This document shows positions 26,783-38,619 of a stretch of DNA of 64,000 nt, in pieces; position 1 is the first letter of the stretch, and each line of letters begins with the position of its first letter. A program made the translations under genes and the position numbers. Under the pieces are notes generated by a model that did not search any database, was not told the origin of the DNA, and was given only the letters and a program-made list of their open reading frames with translations. Origin of the DNA: Juglans regia (taxonomy: Eukaryota; Streptophyta; Magnoliopsida; Fagales; Juglandaceae); the NCBI RefSeq assembly GCF_001411555.2, contig NC_049907.1, forward strand, positions 3,914,243 to 3,978,242, in the 5' to 3' direction.

Positions 26783-28260
26783 CTTAATGTCCTAAAAAGT
26801 TATGCATGGAATTTGTGTGTGGAATGAACTAAAGTTAGCTTCAATTTCATTCATTGCGCCTAAATGCATGATCATATTGATCTACAAACTGCTTTAATGT
26901 TTTCTTTGAATTTACATAATTATCAAAGATTGCCTTCCTACCCTCACTTCTCTGAGTAGTTGACATTCATGCTCAAAAGTCATTTTTTACCTACGCTGGC
27001 ACCCATAAATGACGCTTAGAATGCAACCATTCAAGCCATGAATGGTCACACAGATTAAAACTGTCAAGAAGTTGCAACCAAAACTTGTCGAATTTATCAC
27101 AACAAAATGTGTCATAAACACACATGTTTGAACACACCAAGATCAGTGGTTGAATTATCCATAATATGCCATAAGAAGATAACTCAACATTCAATAAATA
27201 ATCAAGGAAAACAAATACCTATGCAGTTGACTTTTGATGTCATCGTATTGAGTGTACACACTAAATTTCTACGGAACTTTTCTCATTATATGCCACAAGA
27301 AAAATCGGTGTCGAGATTTCATAAACACCTTTGTAATTGCATTTTGTATAGCTTTATTTTGGTCTATTATTATGGCTTGTGGTGTGCGGTCATTCATGCA
27401 CTTAAGCCATGACTCAAATAACCATAAGAACGTGTCTGTAACCTCCCCAGAAATCAAGTCACATCCAATCAAAATCAATTAACCATGATGATTAATTCCC
27501 ACAAAAGGAGTAAATGAGATTTTGTATGCATTGGTCAAGTACGTCATGTCGAAAATTTTAACATCACCAAACGATTCACATGCATCTCTACTACGGGCAT
27601 TCGCCCAAAACATATTTCACAATCTGGTTTCATCATCAACATCTATGACATAATAAAAACTATTATTTTGCGCTTGTATACGAGTAAAGTAGTTTTTTAA
27701 TGCTTCGGCACCTCCTAACACAAGCCAAAGTAATCTGACCTCACGTATGTAATTAAGTTCTCTCTCTCTCTCTCAAAATGTGAGATTCTCATACCCTCCT
27801 ACCTCAGCGCGTAAGAATTGTTGTTCTTGCTTAATTAAATGTAGGCCATATCATTGTATTCTAGTCTTCTCTTGCTTGGCTCATCCAACCTCTTATGACA
27901 TTTAATGTAGCTTGATTTTCCAGGATATAGAGCAATGAGTGTGCTCAAGAACAACATGGGTCAAGCGAAACTCTCATTTAGAACCTAATATGATATTAAT
28001 CTTTACCTTGCATTCATTATGTTCTATCTGTCTCGGTTTAAGAATATTTGACAATGTGCTCACAATCACAGACGTGACTTGACGGATACAACAAAGGGTG
28101 AAATACCTTATTTTCCCATTGGTTCCAATTTTAGAATTTCGCTTTGTCACTCCAACTTGCTTTGCATACCTCATATAGTACACCCTTACTTCCTCAGAAA
28201 ATGACATTTCCTCCTTTGGCTCTTCAACAACATCCTCAGCTCTAACATTTAGTTTCATCC

Positions 28261-29271
28261 CTACATAGACATAACATAGCAAACAAAGACAAAAGAAAAT
28301 AATAATAAAAATAAAATAATAATAACCTTGCAAAGAAAAAAAATCAATGAAGCATGTCAAAAAAATCAATAATGCATCAAATATGGCATACATAAGCCAA
28401 AATACACATCACACATGCAATTCATTTTCGTATATATCATCATTGAACTTCATAAAAGCCAAATTGAATTTGTAAATTTATTATTTACATTAATTTTGTT
28501 TAACTTTAATTATGGATAAAAAAGAAAACATTAATTTATGCTTACAATTGGGTTGACAATTAGATTTGTCAACCTAATAATTAGTCTAATAATTAGATTC
28601 AGAATTAGACACAATCCATGTAAATCTTACTAAGTTGATACACACATCCAATGCAGCTGATGTTATATATGATTTCAAAAATGCCAGATTTTCAAGAACA
28701 CACCATGATCAAAGCCACGTCAAATCACATCCAACAAGCATTTAAAATTTCAAAATATTTATAAAAAAAAATCATTCTATGGCAGCATCTCAAGATTTGT
28801 AGAATGTCAAATAGTTCAAACTTTATGATAATGATTTGGTAAAAGAGCGTTTTTATCTTGAAAACTATTTCAAATATAATGTATATATTGCATTGATTAT
28901 CAAATTTTACTTTTTGAACTAAAACTACTAAAAGAAGTTATGCAAATAAACGAAGGGAAAAATGGTTGCCCCGCCTCTATCCTAGCATGATACCAAATGA
29001 TCAAACGCAAACAAAAATGATAATTTCAATAACAAATTTACTGGTGGCAAATACACCAAAAAGTTTAGTGTGAAAAATATTCAAGTGATTTCTCCATACT
29101 GCAAGTCGATATGGAAGGGCAACAGAGGTGAGACAGAAGTTATCCTCACGACAAGAGGCACGTCGCAGAGGTGGGCTCAACATCATCTTGGCTTGAGGGG
29201 TGGGCTAGACGTCGTCTGGGCTCGACGTCTTATTGACTTGAGGGGTGGGTTAGACATCACCTAGGCTCGAC
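28261..29271. other. Upstream flank of the FAR1-like pseudogene
   Basis: AT-rich DNA without a recognised promoter or start codon for the pseudogene. Near 29170-29265 a unit of about 40 bp (gaggggtgggctagac, gggctcgacg) is repeated roughly three times. Confidence 0.5.
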
Positions 29272-29371
29272 GGTGGCAACCCACAAAAAACGAACGTCAT
29301 TCAAAGGTGGCAACCCACAAAAAACGACCATCATTCAAAGGTGGCAACCCACAGAAAACGAACGTGACACA

Positions 29372-29373
<2 letters not shown>
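29272..29373. repeat. 34-bp minisatellite, three copies
   Basis: Units start at 29272, 29306 and 29340 with a period of exactly 34. Each begins ggtggcaacccaca and continues with an aaaacga(a/c)c segment. The units are adjacent with no spacers. It is followed at once by a GA microsatellite (29374-29408). Confidence 0.92.

Positions 29374-29408
<35 letters not shown>
29374..29408. repeat. (GA)n microsatellite
   Basis: A pure GA run of about 34 bases directly after the 34-bp minisatellite. Confidence 0.95.
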
Positions 29409-29694
29409 CTCATGTTTGTTTTGGGTGCGAGGTTGAAAATTTCACTTCAGACAATCTGACAAGATTAGTCTGGGAGCAGACAAAAGTCAGAAGTGTCCGA
29501 TAGTAGAGAAGCGCAAAGAAGAAAAAAATAATAATGACACGTAGGATGCATAGTAAAGAAGTCGTTTAAGGTTGCAAGGTATTATTAATCTTTGAGTTAT
29601 TATGTTGTATTGGTCACTAAAAACCTTTGGTCTATATAGACCCAATGAAAAATTAGAATCAATAATTATAAACTCAGTTTAAATATTTTAACTT

Positions 29695-29979
29695 TGTTAA
29701 TAATGATGCATTTGCAGCATGAGTGATGGAATAACTACCTCGAGCATATGCAGGAAAGCAGAATAACAGAAAGTAGAGAACGTGAAGAGTGAAGTAGTGG
29801 AATTCCTCATGCATTCATCTGTCATGTACAGTTGCTATTTATAGCACAGAAAATCAATAACAGAATGGTAAAAAAGTAATTGTATTTTACAGCTCATTAA
29901 ATAAGAATTAAATCATCATGCCACGTTTAGTCTGGTGGCCTTCCAAGTGTTTGTGAATTGTCATCCTTTAATTCCAATA
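29695..29979 (-). repeat. 3' LTR of the young Copia element
   Basis: Nearly identical to 33358-33642. Read on the - strand it ends ATTATTAACA. If the AACTT target duplication is exact, its first bases are TATTGG rather than the usual TG, so the 5' end of the LTR may be non-canonical. Confidence 0.93.
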
Positions 29980-32443
29980 TGCCCCCGCAAGATGGAGAGT
30001 AAACATTAATGACTCCCATCTTGAGCAATAATCTTTGAAAGGCTGGCAAGTGCAGTGGTTTAGTAAGCAAATCCGCTAACTGAGCAGAGGAGAACACGTG
30101 AGCAGTCTTGACTTGTCCTGCTAAGATTTTGTCACGAACTAGATGGCAATCTAGTTCAATATGCTTGGTGCGTTCGTGAAACACCGGATTCGCAGCGATG
30201 TGCATAGCAGCAATATTATCACAGTACAGGGTAGCGGGTGCTTCAATGATAATTTGCAAGTCTGTAAGTAGATAACGAACCCAAGTGAGCTCGCAAGCTA
30301 CAGCTGCCATAGCTCTGTATTCCGACTCAGCCGATGACCTTGAGATTGTGTTCTGTTTTTTTGACTTCCAAGAAACGAGAGATTTTCCAATGAACACGCA
30401 AAACCCGGTAGTGGATCGACGAGTGTCGGGGCATGTTGCCCAGTTGGCGTCGGAGTAAGCAACAAGTTCAGTGTTGGAATTTGCTGGAAGGAAAATTCCT
30501 TGTCCCGGAGTTCCTTTAACATATTTAAGGACTTTAAGAACCGCATCATAATGTGGTGCTCTCGGGTTGTCCATGAACTGGCTTAACAAGTTGACACTAT
30601 AGTTTAAATCAGGCCGTGTGTTGGTTAAGTAGAGTAACTTACCAACTAATTTTCTGTAAAGAGCCGGATCATGAAACAATTCTCCTTCATCCCGTTTGAG
30701 CTTGATGTTGGGTTCCATTGGTAAAGAAGATGGTTTAGCCGCCAAGAGTCCAGTTTCAGCAAGGATATCGAGCGCATATTTGCGCTGGCAGAGTTGGATC
30801 CCAGCTTGTGTGCGTCCTACTTCCATGCCAAGGAAGTATCGTAGCTTGCCCAGATTTTTTATGCGAAATTTGGTCTTCAAGAATTCCTTAACGTCATTGC
30901 TTGAATTGGTGTCCGAACTCATGAGAATAATGTCATCGACATATACGAGTAGTGCAATGAATGAGGTGGCCGTGCTTTTGGTAAAAAGGCTATAATCAGC
31001 CTTGGATTGCATAAAACCAAATTCAGCAAGTGAAGAAACCAGTTTGGCATTCCATTGACGGGAAGCTTGTCGCAAGCCATATAAGCTCTTTTGCAGGCAG
31101 CAAACTTGAGTGGTCTTGGATGCAAAATGGCCAGGTGGTGGCCTCATATAGAGTTCTTCAGCAAGCTCGCCATACAAGAAGGCGTTATTTACATCAAGCT
31201 GTTGTAATTCCCATCCTTTAATTGCAGCAACTGCCAAGAGACAACAGATTGAAGCTATTTTAGCAACGGGTGAGAATGTATCGTGAAAATCAATACCTTC
31301 ACGTTGGGTAAAACCCTTTGCAACTAATCGTGCTTTGGCTCTTTCAACAATTCCATCAGCATTGAATTTCAGCTTATAAATCCATTTGCAATCAATCGGT
31401 CTCTTGCCTGGTGGAAGATCAACAATGGTCCAAGTCTCATTAAGCTCAAGAGCAGCAAGTTCCTGATCCATTGCCTCACGCCAAATTGGATATTTAATGG
31501 CTTGTGCGTATGATGTTGGTTCAGAATTTAAGAGAGAGTTTCTAGCTTCAGATTTTGTTTTAAGTAGATATAACCAAGTACATTTTGTGAATTGGTCAAC
31601 AACGGTAAGAAAATATTTGGCACCATCATATGACTGAGTTTGGTTGGGTCCCCAAATGTCTACTGAAATGACTTCAAAAGCTTGTGAGGCGTGAGATGCC
31701 ACGGTTGGGAAAGGCAATCTGTGTTGCTTGGCAAGGGGGCAAATGTCACAATGAATTTTGGATTGATCAAAATGTTTGAAACCAGAATCAATATCATTTA
31801 ATATATGCTGAACCATGGAACTATGTCCAAGGCGAAAATGCCACAATTTAAATTGATCAAACTTGGTAGTAGTAGTGTGATTAACGGAAATTGAAGGAAA
31901 TAAGGTATGAAAATGCTGTTGCAGTGTGTTTGATTTGGGTCTGGATAGTTGCAAGTGATATAAGCCATCACGTACCACTCCCACTCCAATCGTCATCCAT
32001 GATGAAAGGTCCTGGATATAGCAAGAATTGGAAAAAAATAAGAGACAGCAATTAGAATGATGTGTTAAGGAATTTGCAGATATGAGATTAAAAGAGAATT
32101 CAGGCACACATAACACACAGTGAAGAATCAGATGAGGTGATAAGTGCACATCACCAACGTGTGTAGCAACCGTGGTAGAGCCATTGGGAAGTTTGATCAT
32201 GCGAGAAACTGAACTGATATTGTGAGTGAAGAATTTTGGGCTACAGATCATATGATCTGTAGCACCTGTGTCTATAATCCAGGATGTGTGTGATTTTGTG
32301 TTGAAGGTTGAAATACCAGAAACAGGAGGAGAGCTGGCTCGGGCGTTGTTTGCAGCAGGTGGAATATCGTCACCATGGGAAGGATTGATTAGCTGAGGAT
32401 TTAAATTTGTTGTTGTTGTTTTTGTGACCAGGAGGAAAGCCAT
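29927..32443 (-). pseudogene. Copia pol: protease, partial integrase, RT, RNase H
   Basis: An open frame of 838 codons. It carries the protease motif WIIDTGATDHM, a GAG-pre-integrase segment (LWHFRLGHSS), the start of the integrase core (VISVDIWGP, FLTVVDQFTKCTWLYLLKTK), the RT (FNADGIVERAKARLVAKGF, QLDVNNAFLYGEL, catalytic YVDDIIL) and Copia RNase H (AYSDANWA, SAESEYRA, CDNIAAMHIA). After KTKSEA the sequence jumps in frame to the linker before RT (SEPTSYAQAIKYP), so the remaining integrase core with its second Asp and Glu is missing. It begins in a different frame from gag, so it would need a shift to be made as one polyprotein. It cannot integrate by itself. Confidence 0.9.
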
Positions 32444-33344
32444 TCAATCGGTAGCATTTATCTTTGACATGTCCAGGTATATGGCAATGTGAGCACACTG
32501 GGAGGTGAGGGTTTGCTTTGAAGCAACGCTCCAGGGAGTGGCCCGGTATGTTGCAATGGGAGCAGAAAAGTCGTTCTCTACGGTTTGAGGTGGAGTTGCG
32601 ATGATCTGGTCCCTTGGCAATCATAGCTAAAGGCGAAGGTACGGAATGCAACTGGCGACGTCGTTCTTCTTGTTGAACGAGGGAGAGGACCCGATTGAGT
32701 GCAGGAAGAGGATCATGCAATAAAATCTGCGCACGAACAGAGTCGTAAGAATCGTCAAGGCCAACAAGAAATTGCATTACCTTGTTGCGATGAGTATAGT
32801 CCAGCATCGTTTTGATAGCTCCACAAGTGCACGCGGGCAAAGGTTCATAGATCTCGAGTTCATCCCAGAACACTTTGAGTTTATTATAATATTGGCTTAC
32901 GGAATCAGTGTCCTGTGTTGAAGATGAAATGGATTTTGTGATTTGGAAAATCCGAGGAGCATTTTGGATGGAAAATCTTTCTCGAAGATCATTCCAAACA
33001 TTCTCGGCAGTGTCTGCATGCGCAATGCTTGATCGATGTTCTGAGCTAACTGAATGTTGGATCCAGGCTATGAGCATGTCATTGCAGCGTTCCCATGGTG
33101 CGATGAGAGGATCAGAAGTGTTTGTTGGTTTGGTAAGTGAACCATCAATAAATCCAAGTTTATTTTTGATGTTGAGGGCCCTGCGCATTGTTCTTGCCTA
33201 GGTTACGTAATTTTCTGTGGTGAGCAAATCAGGGACTAAGGGAGATGAGGCTCCTTCTCCAGGTTGAATATAGTAAGGGCTAGCGGGATGGTGAGGGTTG
33301 TTTTCATTTTTGGAGTGTTTGGAGGATTCTGTGTTTTCTGTCAT
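32370..33344 (-). pseudogene. Copia gag with two zinc knuckles and one stop
   Basis: The frame starts at an ATG one base after the primer site and is broken at 33200-33198 by TAG, where the family usually has Trp (NYVT-stop-ARTM). It then continues open to 32370. KNKLGFIDGSL and WNDLRERFS are typical of the UBN2/retrotrans_gag domain, and two CCHC knuckles (CSHCNIPGHSLERC, CSHCHIPGHVKDKC) bind RNA. The end overlaps the pol frame by 74 bases. Confidence 0.9.
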
Positions 33345-33357
33345 TGCTCTGATACCA

Positions 33358-33642
33358 TGTTAATAATGATGCATTTGCAGCATGAGTGATGGAATAACTA
33401 CCTCGAGCATATGCAGGAAAGCAGAATAACAGAAAGTAGAGAACGTGAAGAGTGAAGTAGTGGAATTCCTTATGCATTCATTTGTCATGTACAGTTGCTA
33501 TTTATAGCACAGAAAATCAATAACAGAATGGTAAAAAAGTAATTGTATTTTACAGCTCATTAAATAAGAATTAAATCATCATGCCACGTTTAGTCTGGTG
33601 GCCTTCCAAGTGTTTGTGAATTGTCATCCTTTAATTCCAATA
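33358..33642 (-). repeat. 5' LTR of the young Copia element
   Basis: Matches 29695-29979 except for two C/T differences near 33475 and 33482. It would carry the element's promoter on the - strand; a tgctataaatagc-like stretch is visible within it. Confidence 0.93.
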
Positions 33643-33954
33643 AACTTAGTGGCTCGTACTGTTATTTATTATGAGTCATTTTTCTTGAAAATATTTGTGG
33701 GTTTTATTTAAATGATTTCCAATTTCCTACTTTATTAAGAGAGCCATTCGATTAACAGCAATTGCCTTGAGTTGCAGAGAACATAAGATCCATCTTGTTG
33801 CTTCGAAGTATGTGCTAGATCTCATGAGCCCTATTCGACGTTTTTTTTTGCCTAGGTAAGCCCAATCAAGATTGCGTTCTATTTAAGCAAATTCCCAAAT
33901 TCCAAAGCAAATTCCTTAGGTAAAACGTATATTAAATCGTTATATATAAATAAA

Positions 33955-34165
33955 GCTTTTAGAAAATGTCAATATTTGTACATGTTTTTTAGTCACAAAA
34001 AATTTTTATAAAAATAAATTTATAAATTAACATAATTTAATGTGATGCATTAGATTGTAAATTTATTTTTATTATAAAGTAGATATAACGTATCATATGA
34101 AATCACATCAATTTATAAGTTTATTTTTATGAAATCTCTTTGTGACTGTAGTATTTCTCTTTTCC
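33955..34165. mobile_element. Palindromic MITE-like repeat
   Basis: Inverted arms aatatttgtac...agtcacaaaaaatttttataa and atttttatgaaatctctttgtgactgtagtattt flank an AT-rich centre with gtgatgcatta. A related but more decayed copy lies near 47780-47930. The borders are approximate. Confidence 0.5.
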
Positions 34166-34492
34166 AAAATATGATTATGGGCATTGATCTTCCCTCTCTT
34201 CATACTCTTTAATTTTTATGCTAGTTTACTATAAACATTACAAAATTCTTTTCTTGAGTGAATAAAGACCAAGATTCTTTTTATAATATGTCGGAATATC
34301 TTTAGAAATCGAGAGTCTGTAATTTTCTGACTTTAGCTTTTTCTAAACTCAATACTTGTGAGTTCATTGTTTACAAAATCTTTGAAAATACCGAAAATAC
34401 GTGAATTGGGAAAGCTAAAGAATTATTAATTAAAATTACTAGTTTTAATTGCACATTTTTCTTCATTAATAGCTTTTATGTTTATACTTTTA

Positions 34493-34686
34493 TGCCCGTT
34501 TGGATAGTGTGATGATATGAGATGGTTTTAGATGAAAGTTGAAAATTAAATAAAATATTGTTAGAATATTATTTTTAGTTTGAGATTTGAAAAAATTGAA
34601 TTATTTATTATATTTTGAGTGAAAAATTAAAAAATTTGTAATGATAAAATAATGCGATGAAACCATTTTTGTATACAAACAATACC
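34493..34686. mobile_element. Tourist-like MITE with TTA target duplication
   Basis: A member of the family at 1219-1398. It starts TGCCCGTTTGGATAGTG and ends TATACAAACAATACC, with TTA on both sides (34490-34492, 34687-34689). The core (aaaatattgttagaatatta, ttatttattatattttg) is shared. Confidence 0.75.
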
Positions 34687-34974
34687 TTAATTTGAATCTT
34701 TGATGATATAATAGGGAATGGATGGCAAGGCTTCGTATGAGTAAAATCTCACGCTTTTGAAATTATGTATGTGTATAAGAGCGTGTATGTTTTGTTGTTC
34801 AAAACACAAAATAAGTTCTTTCGATTCTTCCCTTACATAATATGACCATCATATATAGCCCTCCTCTTCTTCTTCTTTTTGTTACATTATGTTTTTAATG
34901 ATCAAAGATTAAATGGAAAAATATTATTAACTTATAGAATTCAAAACTTTCACACGTATCTAAACAATAATATT

Positions 34975-35841
34975 AAGTTTAAGAGAAGCACTTTGGGCCG
35001 GTGTCTCCTGCAAAGGCTTATTATCGGAGACAAATAGAAACATGTCACGTAAGGGATTATGAAGACACCGGCCTTCTCAGCGCCGCAGAGGATCCTTTGT
35101 GCATACCCCCACCCCCCCTCTCTCTCTCTCCCCTTCCGTCTCCTTCACGAAATCTCCAACCCGAAATCACATCTCTCTCCTTCCCTCTCTCTCCGACAGG
35201 ACCTCAATATCTGGGTAGTTCACATTGAGGATCCAAGCGGATACTGCAAAGGCTACAACAAACTGAGATTTTTTCCAACTTCTCAGCTTATTTGATGCCT
35301 AAAGACAGCAACATCCGAGCCTTTCATTTTTCTATTTAATTAAATTTTGGATCCCCATCACTGATATATGCATCTTTGACTATAGATGCATTCAAATCCC
35401 ATAAAAAAAAAATGAGAGAAAAAGAAACTCAAAAAAAGAAGAAGAAAAAGAAAAGACCCGTTATAATTTTTTTTCCAGTAAAATCGATGCTTAGTGGATA
35501 ATTTGCAAGTGAAGCAATAAAAATTGGGCTATCTACCCCTGCTCATTGAAGCAATAAAAGGTCAAGGTCAAGGCCAAAAAAATACTAAAAAACAAATTTA
35601 TAAAGGTGACAAGCCAAAAGGACAGTACTTGACAGAAGATGCAAGAGTGTTTGTATATTCCTTCAACAATGGAAGAAGAAGAGGAAAAGAAAAGCAAGTC
35701 AAAATTCGAGATCAACATCTTCTGTGTTATTCTCCAGCCACAAGCAGTCAATCACGGACGTAAACGTGATGTCGAGCTAAATATTTCAACTTAGTAGGAG
35801 TAGACTATTTTACTTTTAGATTTTGGTTAGGATTTTAGTGA

Positions 35842-35917
<76 letters not shown>

Positions 35918-36055
35918 GGGGGTATGAACAAATAATCCCCTACAGCACAGAGAGGTCATTGTCTTCATAAATCCTGTACGTGGCATGTCCCCATTGGTCT
36001 CCGATAATAAGCTTTTATAGGAGACACCGATTATAATTTATTCTCTAAGTTTAAA
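34975..36055. mobile_element. Element with about 150-bp inverted repeats
   Basis: The left arm (about 34975-35135) contains ggtgtctcctgcaaaggctt, attatcggagaca, gacatgtcacgta-like words and gcatacccccacccc. The right arm (about 35915-36055) is its diverged inverse (gggtgggggtatgaac, ggcatgtcccc, ggtctccgataataagctt, ggagacacc). The arms continue into a CT run on the left and a long GA run on the right. The interior has short open frames without known domains. Long inverted repeats suggest a MULE or fold-back transposon without transposase; exact ends and target duplication are not resolved. Confidence 0.7.
35844..35915. repeat. (GA)n microsatellite, about 70 bp
   Basis: The longest pure dinucleotide run in the window. 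It is complementary to the CT run near 35117-35130, so the inverted arms of the element can pair through both. Confidence 0.97.
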
Positions 36056-36284
36056 CCATCAGCAGCAGTGATTAATTCAAATCACCTATTAACTAGAATG
36101 AATAAAGAGAGCCACTCCTAAGTTTCAAATAATCTAGAATTTTTACTCAAACTCTTAGGATTTAAGTTTCGAGAGAAAGACACATAATATGGACCTGAAA
36201 GCATTTATAATTATCACAATGAATTTCTTGAACAATATTAAATGTTAAATAAATATGAGAACAATATTAAATGTTAAATAAATA

Positions 36285-36465
36285 TGAGAAATGATATTTG
36301 TAGTCGTGAGTGTGCAAGGGCCGCACAATCACTTTAAAAAAAGTGAATAAATATGAGATCCACATGAACATAAATTAATTTTTTAATAATAGATCTCACT
36401 TTTTTTCAAAACGACTGCATGGTACTTACACATTCTACGACTATATGTAACATTACTCAATAAAT
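36285..36465. mobile_element. Palindromic MITE (GAGAAATGATATTTGTA family)
   Basis: It begins gagaaatgatatttgtagtc and ends gactatatgtaacattactc, which are inverted copies. The arms also pair at gtgtgcaagggcc/gtacttacac and at cactttttt words around an ttaataatagatctc centre. Of the copies of this family seen here it has the clearest structure. Confidence 0.65.
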
Positions 36466-38619
36466 ATTGTATGACACATTTAACGCGTCTATCTCTTTCT
36501 CTCTCACCTTATCCTTTTGAACTTTGTGGAATCCAAATCTCCCTACTGTTAAAATGTGGTGTAAAACTTAGTTTTGTACTTTTACACCCTTTAATCACAA
36601 ATTGCTAACTAAAGACTACAAGTTTTTTTAAACAATATACCACAACATTTTTCTAAAATATATAAAATTTTAAAGAAAATGAAAAATTTAGAATTACCCT
36701 AAGGGTTGTCTATGATAATAGAACACCGCAATCGGAAAGGATCTTGCTACCTTGGCTCCGCGGTGCCCCCAAACACTCCATTTGGGGTGTATCCCGTCAC
36801 CCCAAATTCGAGTAGTTGGATCACCCCTTCAAGGTAGACAACCACCAAATTATAGTTTTGTGAATTTAATTTTGTGTGAATCTGTTTTTAATATCCTTAA
36901 ATAGAATGTTGTATTAAAGGGCATAAGTGTAAACAACATAATCTACACTTAATCTTTATTCTAGATAAATCTGCATGCCTATACTTAAAAGCATCTATAA
37001 GTATACTGTTCATCTCAACAGTAATGAACAGTAAATTAGTTTTTTTTTTCGCATATATTATTACTATTTATCAATAATATGATGAACAATAATGAACCGT
37101 AAAGAGTTTTTTTTTTTTTTTATCCGTGTAAATGCCAATGTGCGACGTAATACCGCAATCGTGCATAGGAAATGAGAGAGAGGAAGAAAGAAAAAGTGGA
37201 AAAAAATGTTGATTTTTGAGTTTTAAATGAACAATAAAGAAGCTGTTTTTTTTTTCTTCACATGTTTTTTTCGCATATCTTATTACTATTTATTATTCAT
37301 ACACTAAAAATCAACTTTAATTTATAAAATACTAATTTTTTATCATTAAATAAATGATGAAATTTTATTATACATTTTTAAGAGAAAAAAACTATCTAAT
37401 TAATTTAAATTTTTCATATAATTTAAATTTCATAATAAACGATGAACATAAATAAATAATAATTTTATTCTTATACATTAGACTATTTTAATATTCGAAA
37501 TTACACTTTATTTTTTTCTTCAATTTGACAGATGTGGCAAACGTACTTTTTTTTATCAATTAGAAAATTTTACACCATACAGAATTTTACACAAATACCA
37601 CTAATTTCAAAATAACCAAGTTTGATCAAATGGTAAAAATTTAAATACTGATTTAAATTAATTTAAAAAAGATAATTAACATATAAATATCATATCATAA
37701 ATAAATTATCAAATTTAATTTATAAAATACTAATATTTCATCATTAAATAAATAATCAAATTTTGTTAAATATTTTTAAAAAAGTATAACTATATAAATA
37801 ATTAGAGTTTTAACATAATTTAAATATGATAATATTCTTAATTAACTAAAAAGAACTGCTACAATTAACGAAAAAGTAGTCCGAAAATATGTCTTGAATG
37901 TATATTTCATTTTTTTATTTTTATTTTCTTTATTTTCATATATTTTTTTAATCATCATAAATATTTTTTTTAAAAAAAAAAAAGCAAACGTCCCTTGGAC
38001 GTTGCCAACTGCTAGTTAATAAACAAGTCACTAAGAAAATCTTTTCCATACCATATCATTAACTATGAAAAACTTTTATAAACTGCATTTTTATCCTACT
38101 TTTATTCTATTATGATAAGGTGATATTACCTATTAATTTTTGAAAAATGTCATATTTTATAAGAAAAAAAAAATCTATTTATCATTCCTACACCTGCTTT
38201 TATTTTTTGTTTTTTATTTTGTTTTTCTTAACTGGTGTAAAAATCATTTTATAAGATTTGATGAAAATATGATATGAACGTAATTTATAAGATTACTCGC
38301 TGTGTGTGTGATGGGATAACAGTGTCAAATCTTTATCATTTTCCCCTAACTGCTCCGTATAAGTCCAGTCCAGTAGCCACCAAATGAACCCTGTTGTGGA
38401 CTAAAACTGATGAACCTTTTGGACGTGTAAACATGGGCTTTGGAGCAAAGTGATTGCGAGAGCCTCACATAGTCCAAAATAAGAACCATTTATTTATTTC
38501 TAACTTGGGATGAAGGGAGGAGTACTTATTATGGAGTTAGATCATGGATAAGAGCATTCTAAATATTTAGTAAAAATGTAGGTAAAAGTTCATTTTTTCT
38601 ATTTTTTGAAGGGAAATTG
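36466..38619. other. AT-rich intergenic sequence
   Basis: A GC-richer island at 36720-36850 has repeated ccccaaa and caccccttc words but no frame. The words aacagtaatgaacagtaa recur at 37010-37100. Nothing else was recognised. Confidence 0.55.

Larger units (their letters stand above)
23380..28260 (-). pseudogene. FAR1/FHY3-like (FRS, MULE-derived) pseudogene
   Basis: On the - strand the family's domains appear in order. FAR1 DNA-binding: EEPKEEMSFSEEV, YYMRYAKQVGVTKR, SNILKPRQIEH (28230-28010). MULE transposase: KNYFTRIQAQNN, SFGDVKIFDMTYLTN, DQNKAIQNAI, FFLWHIMRK, HLWVPA, MSTTQRSE (27720-26900). SWIM zinc finger: CTCQLFSFEDILCRH (about 23830-23780). A C-terminal basic piece lies near 23460-23385. 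FAR1/FHY3 proteins are domesticated transposases acting as transcription factors in light signalling. Here there are frameshifts, stops at positions usually Arg (CGA to TGA) and Gln (CAA to TAA), and a 2.75-kb LTR in coding sequence. It may be an unexpressed host FRS copy or the transposase of a decayed MULE. Confidence 0.85.
29695..33642 (-). mobile_element. Young Copia LTR retrotransposon with internal deletion
   Basis: Two 285-bp LTRs (29695-29979 and 33358-33642) differ at two positions by eye, both C/T. A 5-bp duplication AACTT flanks the element (29690-29694, 33643-33647). On the - strand the 5' LTR is followed without spacer by TGGTATCAGAGC, the initiator-tRNA primer site (33357-33346), and the 3' LTR is preceded by the purine-rich CTTGCGGGGGCA. 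The total of 3.95 kb is short for Copia because much of the integrase core is missing. LTR similarity implies recent insertion. Confidence 0.95.

Noticed and set aside
29272..29373. CRISPR-like regular repeats of 34 bp
   Set aside because: The units are adjacent without spacers, only three in number, and lie in a plant genome. They are a minisatellite.
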